DNA from: Geosiphon pyriformis
Taxonomy: Eukaryota > Glomeromycota > Glomeromycetes > Archaeosporales > Geosiphonaceae
Direction: 5' to 3'
Length of the DNA stretch: 64,000 nucleotides
Assembly (NCBI GenBank): GCA_016748015.1
Contig: JAAOMT010000703.1
Span: forward strand, 553,170 to 617,169
The notes beneath the pieces are model-generated. The model saw only the letters and a list, made by a program, of their open reading frames with translations, did no database searches and had not been told where the DNA came from. Position numbers and translations under genes: made by a program. Shown piece after piece: positions 32,500-44,088 of this stretch (within the stretch, counting starts at the first letter, position 1; every line of letters starts with the position of its first letter).

Positions 32500-33752
32500 T
32501 TGTAAATTTTTTCTTGAGTCATATGCCATAAACAGGGCGATCATTGAAGATTGTTCCATATTAATCTTGTAAGATATAAGAACCATTGTTTAAAACTTTG
32601 TTGACTATAAAGGGTCCTTTCCACTGGCTAGAGAATTTATTACCATAGACATTGTTTCTGTTTGAATGGTATTCTAAAACTAAGTTACCAACACTTAAGG
32701 AAAGTGTTTTATATGTTTTCTTTTTTTTAAACTTCTCTTGGAATTGTTTTATTTTTTCAAAGGCAATTATTCATGCTTCTACTAATGAATCAAGAATGGT
32801 ACCAAGTCTTCTTTGCAAAATGTCTTTGTAATTCCCTATTGTTATTTCTTCAAAGAGTATTGTCTCAATGTCAGTTTCTATTGGTAGGGTTGCCATTTAT
32901 CCATAGAATAGATAAAAGGATTCATAACTTGTTATGTCATAATTCACAGTTCTATAAGCAAACAAAGCTGAAAGCAGTACTTTGTTCCATAAGTTTGTTT
33001 CTTTGCTGGTTTTGGCTAGGGTTTCACATAGTGTTCTATTAAAATGTTCTACTAGGCTATTTGTTTAGGGGTAATAAGGAGAGGAAAGTTTGTGACGTAT
33101 TTCCATTTTTCTACAAAGTTCTTCAACAAGTGTACTAAAAAAAGCTCTTTTTCTGTCAGATAAAAGTTCTTTGGGGCAGCCATGGCGACAAATGATATCT
33201 TCATAAATGAAATTGGCTATTGAGACTGCTGTTTGGTCTGGCTCTTGCTTCTACCCACTTTATAAGATAGTCAGTAGCTGTGATAATGTATCTATTGCCA
33301 TCAAGAGTTATTGTTAAAGATCCAACAACATCTATACCAATTCTGTCAAAGGGTTGACCAACAGAGATTGGATGAATATCTTCTTTGCGATTGGGTTTTC
33401 CTCTTCTTTGGCAGATATCACAGGTTTTAATGTATTCAGCAATGTCTTTTCCCAAGGTAGGCCAATAATAGCGAGCTAGAGTTTTCTGAATTGTTTTTGT
33501 TTTTCCAAAGTGTCCAGCTAATGGATCAGTATACATATTGTAGATCACAATTTCTCTTTCTTCAAATCTGATGACTCTTTGCAGACAGTCAGGATCTTTT
33601 CTATTTCTTTTATAAAGTTGGTTCTGGCAAATCAAATAGAAATTTAATTGTTTGCGCAAATGTTCTCTTTGTTGTCGTGTGTATTTCAGTGGGTATTGTC
33701 CTTTACCCAAAAATTCCATTAAAGCAGAGTAGTTGTCCAAGTCCATTATCAT
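32500..33752 (-). pseudogene. Integrase of element B, separate ORF, frameshifted
   Basis: Likely start ATG at 33752 (MIMDLDNYSALMEFLGKG), 61 nt beyond the RNase H stop and in another frame. HHCC domain is complete: YTDPLAGHFGKT and CDICQRRGKP. DDE core: DRIGIDVVGSLTI (D1), then a frameshift near 33230 after KWVEARA, with VSIANFIYEDIICRHGC resuming. D2 block LLSDRKRAFF and E block TNSLVEHFNRTLCETL follow, then FAYRTVNYDITSYESF and a GPF-type QWKGPFIVNKVLNNGSY. A few stops. Confidence 0.86.
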
Positions 33753-33813
33753 GTTTGTCAAAAAGAAGAAATTACTAATAATTAAGTTGGTTTGGTTTGA
33801 AAGAGTTGTTCTG

Positions 33814-35367
33814 TCACTGAATGGTAAGTCTGGAGAGAGTGTTAGCATTTTGATAATTAGCTCCTTTGCAATGTTGAATATTATAGTCGAATTCATCTAA
33901 ATGGAATATTCAGCGAGTTATCCATTTGTGTTTTAGTTTCTTTTTGTTGTGCAGCCAAACCAAAGCTTGGTAATTTGTTACCACCAAAAACTTTATACCA
34001 AGAAGATACTTATTCCAGTAACTGGTGGACCATACTACTGCTAAGCATTCTTGTTCAGTGACTGAATAGTTCTGTTCTGCTGGGGAAAGGGTTCTATTGA
34101 CATAGGCTATGACATGTTCTTTGCTATCTTCATCTTTCTGGAAGAGAACAGCACCAAGTTCAAAGCCAGATGCATCAGTGTGGAGGATAAAGGGTCGATC
34201 TAGATCAGGTTGCTTGAGAATGGGTTCTGTAACCAGTTTTTCTTTTAAAGTTTCAAAGGCTTTTTGCTGATATGTTCCTCAATGGTAATTGACATTTTTT
34301 CTGAGTAGCTGATTGAGAGGAAAGGCGATTTTGGAGAAATCCTTGATAAATTTGCGATAATAAGAGACCAAACCAAGAAAAGAGCATAGTTCATGAATGT
34401 TCATTGGTTGTTTGATGTTTTGAACTTTTTCAACTTTGGCTGGGTCAGGAAAGATTCCATCTTTTGTGATAAGATGACCAAAAAACTGGGTGGATTGTCT
34501 TTCAAAGAAAGATTTGATTGGGTTGATCTTGAGGCCAGCATTTCTGAGGAGGTCAAAAACCTTTTGCAAATGTTCCAGGTATTCATCCCAGATTTTTGAG
34601 TATACTATTATGTCATCCAAATAGACTAGAACAAAGTTTTCCTTGACTGATTCAAATACTTTATCCATTAAGCATTGAAAGGTGGGAGGGGCATTGGTGA
34701 GACCAAAAGACATAACTGTGAATTCATAGGTGCCATACTTGGTGATGAAGACAGTTTTCTTTCTGCTTTTTGGATTCATCTCTACTTGCCAGAATTCAGT
34801 AGTTAAGTCAATGATTGAAAAGAAAGCAGCATTTTTGAATTGGTCTAACATTGCATCAATCTTGGGAAGTGGGTACATGTCTCTTTCAATGATGGCATTT
34901 AATTGGCGGTAGTTGACACAGAAGTGTAGTGTTCCATCTTTCTTGGATACTACTACAACTGGGAAAGCCTATTTACTCTTGGTTTTTTGTATGAATCCAA
35001 GTTCTTTTATCTGGTTTATTTCTTTCTTGATAAACTCATCATTGTGCCAATTGGATTGATAAGGCTTCAAATGAATGGGTCGAATTTTTCTGGTGGTAAT
35101 AGTGTGTTGTATCACATGGATACGTCCAGGGGTATTACCTTCTTTGGAGATAACTGGGCTATTTCTAGCCAGCAAATTTTCAATGTCTATTTTTCTTTTT
35201 TCTGAGAAGGGTTCTTTTTGTTTTACAACTAGTAATTGGATCTCAGGTGGTTTTTTCTCAAAGGACTTCTGTACTTCTTTCAATTTTTCTCTGAATATCA
35301 AACTGATTGGTTCCCAATCTATGTAATAGATCAGACATGATTTGCATTCATCACTTGGAGAATACAA
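33814..35367 (-). pseudogene. pol: Reverse transcriptase and RNase H of element B
   Basis: RT blocks: INQIKELGFIQKTKSK, FCVNYRQLNAIIERDMYPLP, SIIDLTTEFWQVEMNP, MSFGLTNAPPTFQCLMD, catalytic LVYLDDIIVYSKIW (intact YLDD), and GHLITKDGI. RNase H: ILHTDASGFELGAVLF, VIAYVNRTLSPAEQNYSVTE, and ANTLSRLTIQ-stop at 33814. It is one frame with protease. Stops at about 34970 and 34277 only, so it is close to intact. Confidence 0.92.
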
Positions 35368-35682
35368 GAGTTTGTTGCACCAACACCAGGCACAAGGACT
35401 ATGCCACCAAAAACTGTATTTGGCTTTCTTGTCAGGTTTTCTTTCAAAGGTTTTTCTACAAATATCATAATAAGGCCAGCAGATTAGCTTGCCATTTACA
35501 ATGATTCCTTCTTTGTCTGCTTTAACATTGTCCAGTGGTTTGCTATTGCTGGTGAAGGTGGTATAAGTAAGTTCAGCAGTTTCTTCTTGCTCTTTTTGTT
35601 CTTCTTCTTCATTGTTTTCTTCATCATCTGATTCATCTGATTGTTCTTCTTCTTGGTTTTGTTTGGATACTGAGGGAGTTGT
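35330..35682 (-). pseudogene. Acidic and cysteine-rich linker of element B pol
   Basis: Same frame as protease and RT. First an acidic run (about 35580-35660, EEEQSDESDDEENNEEEEQ), then a Cys/Trp-rich block at 35345-35475: ICWPYYDICRKTF, FWWHSPCAWCWCNKLLY, DECKSCLIYYIDWEP. It sits exactly where A and C have their zinc-ribbon-like modules but shows no obvious residue match beyond CxxC pairs, and no dUTPase follows. Confidence 0.6.
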
Positions 35683-36411
35683 CTAATGGCAACACTTAAT
35701 CACAATGGGTTTTTCACCACATCTAATAGTTAATTCATAAAATTCATAATCAAGCAAAGTTTTTGCTTTCTTGAGCCATTTATTGCCAACAATGATGATG
35801 TATTCCTTGGCTTCAGAAACTTCCATGTCAGTTTCAATGCTGATTTCATTGATGCAGACAGAAACAGCTTTGGCAATACCCAGTTTTTTCTTTTTGTCAC
35901 CATGTACGTTGGTCATTGGTCTGGTAGAAAGTTCATTAATCTTTCTACCAATTGCTTTCAAGAAGTGTTTGGCAATGACACTAACAGATGATCCACTGTC
36001 CAGAATTAAGTCAATAAAGTATCCAGCCACTTGGGCTTTACAAATCAGAGGGATGACATTGCTGTTGTCAGCAAGTCCAACTTGGCAAGGGTGCTTGTTG
36101 GTTTTTGGTGTCTTCTTCTTTGGAATTAAGGATTTGTGAAGATCCTTTCTGAACTGTGGGTGGGTTATTAACTGGCCAAAGGTAATATGTGCTGGGGTTT
36201 CCATGAGATTTTTGACAATGGAATAGGGTCCAGATTTTTGTACAATTTCTGGGGGTTCCAACTTTGGAGGATTCTTAAAAACTTTAGCCTTTGGTGACTC
36301 ATTGTTATCAGTGGCAGAAGTTGAGACTTTGTTGGAGTCTAGAACGAAATCAATCTTGGCTTTCTTCTTCTTTCTGGTTGGTTCTGAGATGTTAATTGCT
36401 AGTTCATCCAT
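35683..36411 (-). pseudogene. Retropepsin-like protease of element B
   Basis: Polyprotein protease with an intact active-site loop DLILDSGSSVSVIAKHFL (about 35990). It is followed by TNVHGDKKKKLGIAKAV, ISIETDMEVSEAKEYIIIVG and NKWLKKAKTLLDYEFYELTI, matching the usual flap and C-terminal strand order. An N-terminal basic stretch (PTRKKKKAKIDF) precedes it. The ORF is open over 242 codons, though it has no ATG requirement if made by frameshift from gag. A stop ends it at 35683. Confidence 0.87.
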
Positions 36412-36509
36412 GTCATGATCATCATCAATTAAGTTAAAAGCATAAAAAGGGTTTTCTTCTGATTGGCTTGCACTCTTACTCTTTGGAGGTGCACTTATCA
36501 GTTTAAAGG

Positions 36510-38051
36510 CTAATAAACAGTGGCTTCAATTAGGGAATTCTCTCCAAAGAAATTGATGTTGGCATGATTGGATCTTTGATTGGGGACATTGTTGTTGTTG
36601 TTGGGTCTGTTGTTTTGGTTGTTATTGTTTCTGGGAGCTGGAGGAGACAGTGGAGAATTGTTGCAATCTCTAGAAAAATGTCCAGTTAATCCACATTTAT
36701 AATACACAGGAGGGCCATGATTTTGCTGTCTTTGGTAAGAGGGTTGCTGGAGCTGATTAAAATGGTTTTCAAATCTGGGTTTTTGTGGTTGCTGATTATC
36801 TCTGACTGCTTAGGCTAATGATTCTAATAGCTGAACAAGATTTGCTGTAAGTCTATCTATTAATTGTTCATTTGGATCTTGTGTCTGAGCAGCAAAAGAA
36901 GTAGTGGTCATTTGAGAAATAGAAGCCATAACAGAAGCAGGAGCAAAAACTGGAAGTGTGGATTCCAAATGCATTCTTTGATTGTCTTCAATTCTTTGGG
37001 CGAGTTCAATGGCCATATCTATGGTGAGATTATTTTTTAAAGCCAAGAGAGGCCAAAAAGCATATGATAAATCAGTTCTCAATTCTTTTGTAAAGAAGTG
37101 GATTTTTTGCTCTTTAGTCCAGTTTCTACCAGAGTCTACACACTTGATAAGTTTTCTGATTGCTTTGGCATATTCAGTCACAATTTTACCAGGACTTTAG
37201 GTTCTTTTTTCTAATTCCATATGCCATTTAGATATTAAGATGGGAGTTCTGAATTTGTTTTCAAACCAGATAGTAAAAGAGATGTTGTTTTCTCCAATAT
37301 TTGCTGAGGTCCATTTAACAATTCTTTGTTGAGCACCAGCATTGGTTTCTTGTGAAAACCAGGTAGCAGGGGAGTCTTAGAGGTAGCCATCAACAATTTG
37401 GAACTTGTATTCATCATTATACTGGTTTGCAGTGACTGCTCTTTCAAAGTTGTCCAATCATTCAATTGGATCTTGGACATCACCTCTGAATAAGGGTAGT
37501 GGGATGTTGTTTCTTCATCCCAAAGCAGTTTGTATGTCTTGGAAGGTGGCCAGGATGTTTACTTGCATTGGATCTTGGGCCATTAGTTCAGGAGTTACTG
37601 TTTGTGTAGAGTGTTTTGATTCACTTAAGAAGAGATCAAAAATAGAGGCTGTTTGGTAGCTTTCTTCTTCTGTTTCAAGAGAAGTTACTGTTGATTGATG
37701 GGCAGCAATCCAAATGTGGATTTGATGATTCAGATATTCGAAATCAGGGGGCTGTTGTTCAAAGGTTGTAGAATATAAGAGCTGATTAATACTGTTATTT
37801 CTTTTTTCAAAGTTATCTTCAAAATAAGCTTGATCAAAGTAATAGGTTGTATAAGTTGTGTAGGTTTCAGCTGAATGCTCATTCAGGAACCAGTTCCAAA
37901 AGTCTTGGAATTGTCTGCTGGATTGTTCTTCAATGGGAAAGCAGATCAAGCAGAAGGGCAGAGGATTAAGTTCAATGAAATTTAGGTCGTTTTTGTTGTG
38001 TGCTGCAAAGTGTTCTTTTGATTGCTGTGACAGATATGAGTAATTACCCAT
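36510..38051 (-). pseudogene. gag: gag of element B
   Basis: Structural Gag with a clear ATG at 38051 (MGNYSYLSQQSKEHFAAHNK), unlike elements A and C. The middle part includes NNLTIDMAIELAQRIED and an IRKLIKCVD block typical of the capsid end of Gypsy Gag. The knuckle near 36690 reads YYKCGLTGHFSRDC: the first Cys of CCHC is Tyr, one G-to-A change. The tail is Asn-rich. Stops interrupt the frame at several points (for example 36807 and 37199). The following protease lies in the -1 frame. Confidence 0.85.
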
Positions 38052-38079
38052 ACAATGAGGGAATAAGTAAATTTTAACA

Positions 38080-38097
38080 ACCTTATAGGGAGCACCA
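38080..38097 (-). other. Primer-binding site of element B
   Basis: The minus strand reads TGGTGCTCCCTATAAGG, six bases inside the LTR end. The first eleven bases are identical to the site of element C. Confidence 0.72.
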
Positions 38098-38103
38098 CTT
38101 TTA

Positions 38104-38795
38104 TGTTACGGGTTGGAGTAACAAGCTAACAGATAGTAAAGGAGAACAGAATTGTAGGGTAATGGAAATAATCAAAGAGGAATTCAACTTTAGAGAGTGA
38201 ATTAAATAAGTATAGATTCAATGTGTGAGATTAGTCTCATAAAATATCTCAGTTGCTATTCTTTTCAAAGATAACTGGGGAATCTAAAGATAGAGAGATA
38301 GTCCGTACTGTCAATAATTGATTATTGCTGGTATTAATTTTATGTCTTTATGTTAGTGCTCTTAGAATTCAATATCAGATATCAACTTGTGCTCTTCAGT
38401 CACGTTTATACAAATAATCTTCAAATACTACAATTATTCAAACAGGAAAAGGCCAACAAGTAATCTTTTATCCTAAGATATTTGGATATTTGAAAATAGG
38501 GAAAGAAAAATTAGCGATAAGAGAGTGATTGAGATGAAAGTTGTTATTTTTATTTATTTGATTCTTGTCTGAGAGATGATTTTCTACAGCTAAGAGACTC
38601 ATTGCTTATATAGCTATTGAAAATGGTCAACAACCAGGTTAATGACTAGGTCAATGATCAGGTCAATGATCAGGTCAATGATTAAGTCAATGATCAGGTC
38701 AACAATTACTATTTAAAAATAGAGTGGCTAATTATATAACATCAATGGCTAATACATGTGATTACTAATAAAAATTATGGATTTTAACTATAACA
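38104..38795 (-). repeat. 5' LTR of element B
   Basis: 692 bp, plus-strand TGTTACGGG to TATAACA. Colinear with the 3' LTR. It has about seven copies of the 12-bp AGGTCAATGATC unit (38625-38710) against about five in the other LTR. Confidence 0.9.
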
Positions 38796-38850
38796 GTATA
38801 TATAAATATGTATTATTGTTTAAATTAATTCAAATAGCCAATTATATATA

Positions 38851-39248
38851 ACAAGTGTGTAAGTTATATTTAATTAGAATTTCTTAGTTTAATTCTGTAT
38901 ACTAAATAGTAACTAAATTGTATTTATTAAAAGAAAATTTTTTTTAATATTATAAACATTAAAGATTTAATATATTAAAAATTTATAAAATTAGAATTTT
39001 AACAATTTTTAACTAAATTACTTTAATAATTTTGAATTATTATTTGAAAATTACAAATAATATTTGGATTTTAATAAAACTTAGTTTTAAAAAAAGATTA
39101 TATTATTATATAAAAATTAAATTATTAAATAATATAATAATTTTTTATATTTTTTATATTTATTTATTTTAATGAATACAGCCCAATTGCTATTTAGTAT
39201 GCAAAATTAAACTAAATAACCCTAACTAAATGTAACTTATGTGCTTGT
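38851..39248. mobile_element. MITE-like element with about 65-bp terminal inverted repeats
   Basis: The left end ACAAGTGTGTAAGTTATATT (38851) and the inverse of the right end (ACAAGCACATAAGTTACATT, ending 39248) match over about 65 bp, including the block TAGTTTAATTCTGTATACTA against TAGTTTAATTTTGCATACTA. Both ends are flanked by TA, the Tc1/mariner target. The interior (about 270 bp) is AT-rich with no ORF, so it is non-autonomous. The flank next to element B's duplication is only about 50 bp away. Confidence 0.62.
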
Positions 39249-40174
39249 TACATGTTTTATATTAATTAATATATATTATTATTTAATAGTTTAATAAAAC
39301 AGTTTATAATTTATTAAAATATACAAAAGTTTATAAAAATTTAATAAAAAAAAGTGTTTAATTTAAAATAATACTATCAAAAAAAATAATTTTTTTTAGT
39401 ATCTTAAAAAAGTTAATAACAATAATAATAATCAAACAAGATTGTTTCTTGGTTTTTTTGGCCAATTAATAAAAGAAAAAAGTAGCTTTCCTACCAGTTT
39501 GCTGTTAAAAATCCTTGAACTTTTCATAATAATAATGACCACACTAAGACTGGTCTTAGTTGATTGCTTGAAAAAAACTTTGAGTGAAAAAAAACTCTTA
39601 CTCAAAGCCAAAAATAGCAGTTAAAAACTGCTTTGTTTATATATTACTTAAAAAAAACATTCCAAAAGAGTGCTGTCTAGCTGTTTCCATTTCAGAGAGG
39701 GCTTTTTGAGTATTAAAACTAAAAACAATATTGAAAATAGGGGTTGCAATTATAAAAATAGAAGAGAAAAAAGTTTTTTATTTTTTACGATTTTTTGTAT
39801 TATAATAAATATTTATTAATTTTCGATTGAAATTAAAAATAACATATTTTAAATTGGCTTTATTTTTTAAAATAAATTCTTTTTGAAATCATATAGATGT
39901 GTTTAAGTTTATTATGTATAAATAATTGATATTAAATCAATATTTAAATCTTAATCAAAATATTATTTTTTGCATATATATTTTTTAATAATTAAAAGCC
40001 AAAAGCTTTGAATGTAATATTGATAATTTCCTTTGCGAAAAAAAATCGAAACTTCGAGAAATACCTAGAATAGCTATTTATAGTAGCTGGTGATGTATTA
40101 ATATGAATACACGCGAAAAGATCGATCATGACTAGTTTCTTTTGTTTCCCTTCGTTATTTTGCTATTCTCCGAG
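39249..40174. other. Intergenic AT-rich region with small hairpins
   Basis: No gene. A run of three short inverted repeats lies at 39539-39635: ACTAAGACTGGTCTTAGT, CTTTGAGTGA with CTTACTCAAAG, and AGCAGTTAAAAACTGCT. The last about 150 bp before the CHORD gene should hold its promoter and 5' UTR, but no defined element is seen. Confidence 0.5.
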
Positions 40175-41979
40175 ATGCCCATCTGTGTACACAAAGGCTG
40201 TGAAAAAACTTATTCTGAAGAGGAAAATAATGACGCGGCATGTCTCTACCACCCAGCTCCGCCTATTTTTCATGAAGGTTTGTATTGGGCCTTTTCAAGC
40301 TGATTTTTTTGATAATTGAAACGATAATTTCGTTTCAATTTATTCGATTAGTGGAAGTTCTGGACAGGAGCCTTTGGATTGAGATTTTCTCGAACTAATT
40401 ATTTATTCCTTTTACAACTTAACTGAACTTGACCAATTTTTATCTATACTTTAGGTTTAAAAGGATGGCAATGTTGTTCTCGGCGTGTTGCATCTTTTGA
40501 GGATTTTCTGGCTATCTCAGGATGTACGCGGGGGTAATGTATTGAACCTTGAGTAATTAGTAATCTGTCTTGGTTCAGTTTACTAGACTGACACACCCTT
40601 TAGTCGCCACACAAATGAACCTCCTGCTTCTATCCCTTCAAATAAAAAAGAAGATCCTTTTAACCCCGTGGCAACCCGTGTCGAAAACGATGTAGAGGTT
40701 TATGATACTGGTCCTTCGATTCCATTTATCTCCAAGAAAGATGCAGTACCACCCGATTCATCACCATCAATAAAAGGGAAAACAACAACCAATAAAGGGG
40801 CTGTTAAGCCCTTAGTTGTTGATCAGACCCTCGAGGAAGATGATCTTTCAATACAAGTCGTACCGGGGACCAAATGTAAGCGCTCTGGATGCGGTAAGGA
40901 GTATACTGATGAAGCACAAAGTCGTGCTGAGGGTGGTATTGAATCAATGTGCGTTTATCATTCGGGTAGTCCTGTGTTTCATGAAGGCAGCAAAGGTAAT
41001 TCAGATCCAACTTCCTACCAACAATCAGGGTTTCCTGATTATTTAAATTTACCCTGAGTTCAGTGTAAGTTATACTGAAACTTTTGTTTTACTGCCATAG
41101 GATGGAGCTGTTGTTCTCGCAAGGTTCTGGAATTTGACGAATTCCTCAAGATCGGTGGCTGTAAAACTGGAAAACATTTATTTGTTGGCTCTGGGAAAAA
41201 CAGTGTGAGTATTAATTTTGACTAGGGTAAATATGAATAAAGTGAATCAAACACGTATGGGGTGGATAGTTTCGGGGAATTACATTTTTTTCATAACCTT
41301 CTAAAACCACAATGAGGAATTCACTATTCACTTTCACTTTATAATCGCCTAGAAACTGACCGAAGAGACTGTTAGCTGTCGTCATGATTGGTTAGTATTA
41401 CGATGTTTTTTGATATTCACTCGACTATCATTCTGTGACAGCAAATAGTAAAGCATATCAAACATTGGTTTCCTCAAAGGTATCAAACACCGACCTGGGT
41501 AATCATGTCAGTATTTGCTAAAAAAGTTGATAAAGAACGATCAACAGTATCGTTTAGTGATCGAGAGGTTCTTCAGTTTAATTTATCATCTTTGACTCGT
41601 TTTTGCAGACAGTTTATGATTCTTTCATTACCCTACTAGTTAAGCATAGACTTGAAGATGCAAGAAGGCAAACATTTCCGAGAGACGTATCCGCTGTATC
41701 AACACATTGATCCAAAGAACTCCACCTTTGAAGTATTGTCAACGAAAGTCGAGATAAAAATGAAAAAAGGTGAGTGAATATATGTTTTCATAGCTTCGAT
41801 TAATTGTCGAAGTCTTTAACACATTTTTAATAGCCAACGGTATCTCTTGGCCTTCTTTGAGGTTGAATGAAGGCGTAGTGACCGGAGTAACTACCTTTGG
41901 GGTAACTGGGGGGAATGCTACAGTTGGTGGAAAGGAATATAGTCTTGCCACTGATTCACCTTTATATACGCAGACATGA
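40175..41979 (+). CDS. CHORD and CS domain protein (CHORDC1/RAR1 family), 8 exons
   Basis: HSP90 co-chaperone family that acts with SGT1; zinc-binding and cytosolic in known members. Exons placed by hand: 40175-40277, 40455-40533, 40604-40995, 41101-41204, 41353-41390, 41480-41567, 41640-41769, 41834-41979, all GT-AG, total 1080 nt or 359 residues. CHORD1: [53 protein letters not shown]2: [50 protein letters not shown] domain: [56 protein letters not shown]. Metazoan and plant members have the same CHORD-CHORD-CS order and similar length. The start is chosen because it falls a few residues before the first zinc Cys, as in the family. It looks intact. Confidence 0.9.
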
Positions 41980-42189
41980 AACCATAGATTCCTGTGCTGA
42001 ATTCTCGGTTAACCATTTAAAGCGTTCTATTTTTAGCCATTAAATTAAATCATCAAATCAGGAATTAATAATAGATTGTAGTAACACACAGTTTTGTGTT
42101 CTCAATATTTATGGTAATAAATATTTTTTTCAAAATTTAAACATCGAACCCATTTTGTAAAATACCGAACTTTTAAAAATGTTTCTGAA

Positions 42190-43053
42190 ATGAAATCAAA
42201 TAAAAAGAATAGTGAAGCTTCAACTGCTATAAACATCACAACCAACAAATACAAGAAACAAAAAAATAGCCCTTCCAAATATCCCAAAAATATTATTTCA
42301 ACCTTTCAAACTACTGCCTTGTCTCAACCCCTAGCCTGGCCCTCTTTGTCTCAAAAACCAGAGCTCGAAACCAAAATCCTAGTCCTAAACCAAATAGTGT
42401 CGATAACTTCCTTCTTTTCACTCAAAGAATGTACAAATTTCATCGATTTCATAGATCAATTTATTCCTCTCAAAGCGGCAAATCCAACTTTGATTCCCAA
42501 AAAAGGGGAAGCATATCGTGACAATGATCGATTTTCTGTAGAAGATCGATCATTCGCCGAGACATTATATGCTATCACCGGGCTTTCTAAAATGATCTTT
42601 TCCTTAATACCTTGCAATAGTAGTAAGACTGTTAAAACGGTAGTAGGCCTGAACCCTAATATTCGAATCTATAGATATTCTCCTGGGCAGAAATTTGGTC
42701 CACATTATGATGAATCAGTAAAAGATTCTTTAGGAAGGGTGAGTGGATGGACATTGTTGATTTATTTGAATGGTGGAGAGGAGGAGCGAGAAGTACCTTT
42801 GGTTGGAGGTGAGACGGTTTTTTATAGAGGCAAGAAAGGTGATGAAATTGTAGTGAAACCGACGCGTGGTTTGGCCTTGTTGCACAAGCACGGATTCGAT
42901 TGTTTGTTACATGTAAGTTAAGAATAGATTCTGGGGGTTTTTTTGCCTTTGGAATTGTTTATTAATTAAAGTATTTTCTCGATTAATTAGGAGGCCTTAG
43001 AAGTCAAGAAAGGAACTAAGTATCTCTTGCGAACTGATGTGATGTTTGCGTGA
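42190..43053 (+). CDS. 2-oxoglutarate/Fe(II) dioxygenase, prolyl 4-hydroxylase-like, 2 exons
   Basis: Predicted oxygenase using 2-oxoglutarate, O2 and Fe(II); substrate unknown. Exons 42190-42912 and 42991-43053 with a 78-bp GT-AG intron; 261 residues. The core runs from NIRIYRYSPGQKFGPHYDES to the end. The iron ligands are visible as H172-x-D174 (GPHYDES) and H241 (LLH before the intron), with K251 (GTK) ten residues later as the expected 2OG-binding Lys, the spacing seen in prolyl 4-hydroxylases. The N-terminus is Lys/Asn-rich and probably disordered. It starts 210 bp after the CHORD gene on the same strand. Confidence 0.88.
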
Positions 43054-44088
43054 ATTTAATATTTCCAAGATATTCGTGTATTGTTGAATATAAGCTTTCT
43101 TGAACAGGTTTTCAAGACGTTACCTCAGATTCACAACCTCAATTTCGAAAACCAATTTATCCAATCTTGCTATTAATTGATCAAAATAAGATATCAGCCA
43201 ACGCCATTCCTTTGATCGAGACTCTGTAAACATAACTTATTATCGGAAAATTTAATATTAGTCGATTATTATCGTTCTTTAAGCCATGTTCGTTTTCTTT
43301 CCGTTATCAACTGATCCATAATTTCCTTCCAGCTCTTTTACTAGCCGATACAAGCTTTAGCCTACGTTTCCTTAATTTCCAAAGCACAGTTAGTAATCAT
43401 TGATTCGTCCTCGCAAGTAAGGCCCCCATGTCGACTAAAATTTATAGGTTCCCTTTATATCTTTCCATTGGAAAGTTTTAGAAATGAGGAGATCGTTATA
43501 AGTGTGATTTCTTGGGATGTGTAGTGCAAATTTGCGGGAGGACATGAAATGCCTATTCAGGACAATTTGGATGCTTTCATGTTTGTTTAATTCAACTAAA
43601 TTCGGGCTATTTTTAATCTGCGAATAATGTATTAATACATAAGTGCGAGCTAAAAAAGCACCTCATCCACTTTTTGATATGCCAAAACTCAACTTCATAT
43701 ATAAATAAAACACTTTGAAATAATTGAAGAATCCCAGAGTACAATTCGAAAGCACATCTTATAATTTCGTTGGTTAAAGCACCTTTAAAACTCAAAAAGA
43801 ATGGAAATTTAAATAGCTACTTTCTGATTCATTTTCGGAATGGAAATATATAATTGGAACTATTTTACATTCATTATTGCGCATACCAACTCCAGATTTT
43901 TTGTATTAATGCAAAATTTCAGAATGGTGTTCAACTTTAAATTACTAAGATTAAGGTTGTGAATAATTTTCAAAATTTGGATTAAATTTCTGTAATTCTC
44001 AAATTTTCAAATTATACATAAATATTATTATTAAAACAATAATTTATGATTTTAAGGGAAAGTTGTCTCTACTTCTACATCCATAACA
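43054..44088. other. Intergenic region between oxygenase and phosphatase genes
   Basis: About 1 kb with mixed composition in the first half (43060-43560) and AT-rich after. Short ORFs such as minus 43613-43795 show no resemblance or codon bias. Likely UTRs and promoter. Confidence 0.5.

Larger units (their letters stand above)
31111..38795 (-). mobile_element. Ty3/Gypsy LTR retrotransposon, family B, with both LTRs
   Basis: Full-length minus-strand element: 5' LTR 38104-38795, primer site, gag, protease, acidic and Cys-rich linker, RT, RNase H, separate integrase, unknown ORF, purine tract, 3' LTR 31111-31768. GTAT on each side (31107-31110, 38796-38799) is a 4-bp target duplication. Gag is in one frame and protease-RNase H in the -1 frame. 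It is the least decayed element here: the protease DSG and RT YLDD motifs are intact, although stops and a frameshift in integrase disable it. No dUTPase was found. Confidence 0.94.

Noticed and set aside
39442-39624. Short ORF near the hairpins
   Set aside because: 60 codons overlapping inverted repeats, with no similarity or codon bias.
40128-40319. ORF overlapping the first CHORD exon in another frame
   Set aside because: The CHORD cysteine pattern fixes the reading frame with the start at 40175.
41739-41951. Minus-strand ORF opposite the CHORD gene
   Set aside because: Antisense shadow of CS-domain exons 7 and 8.
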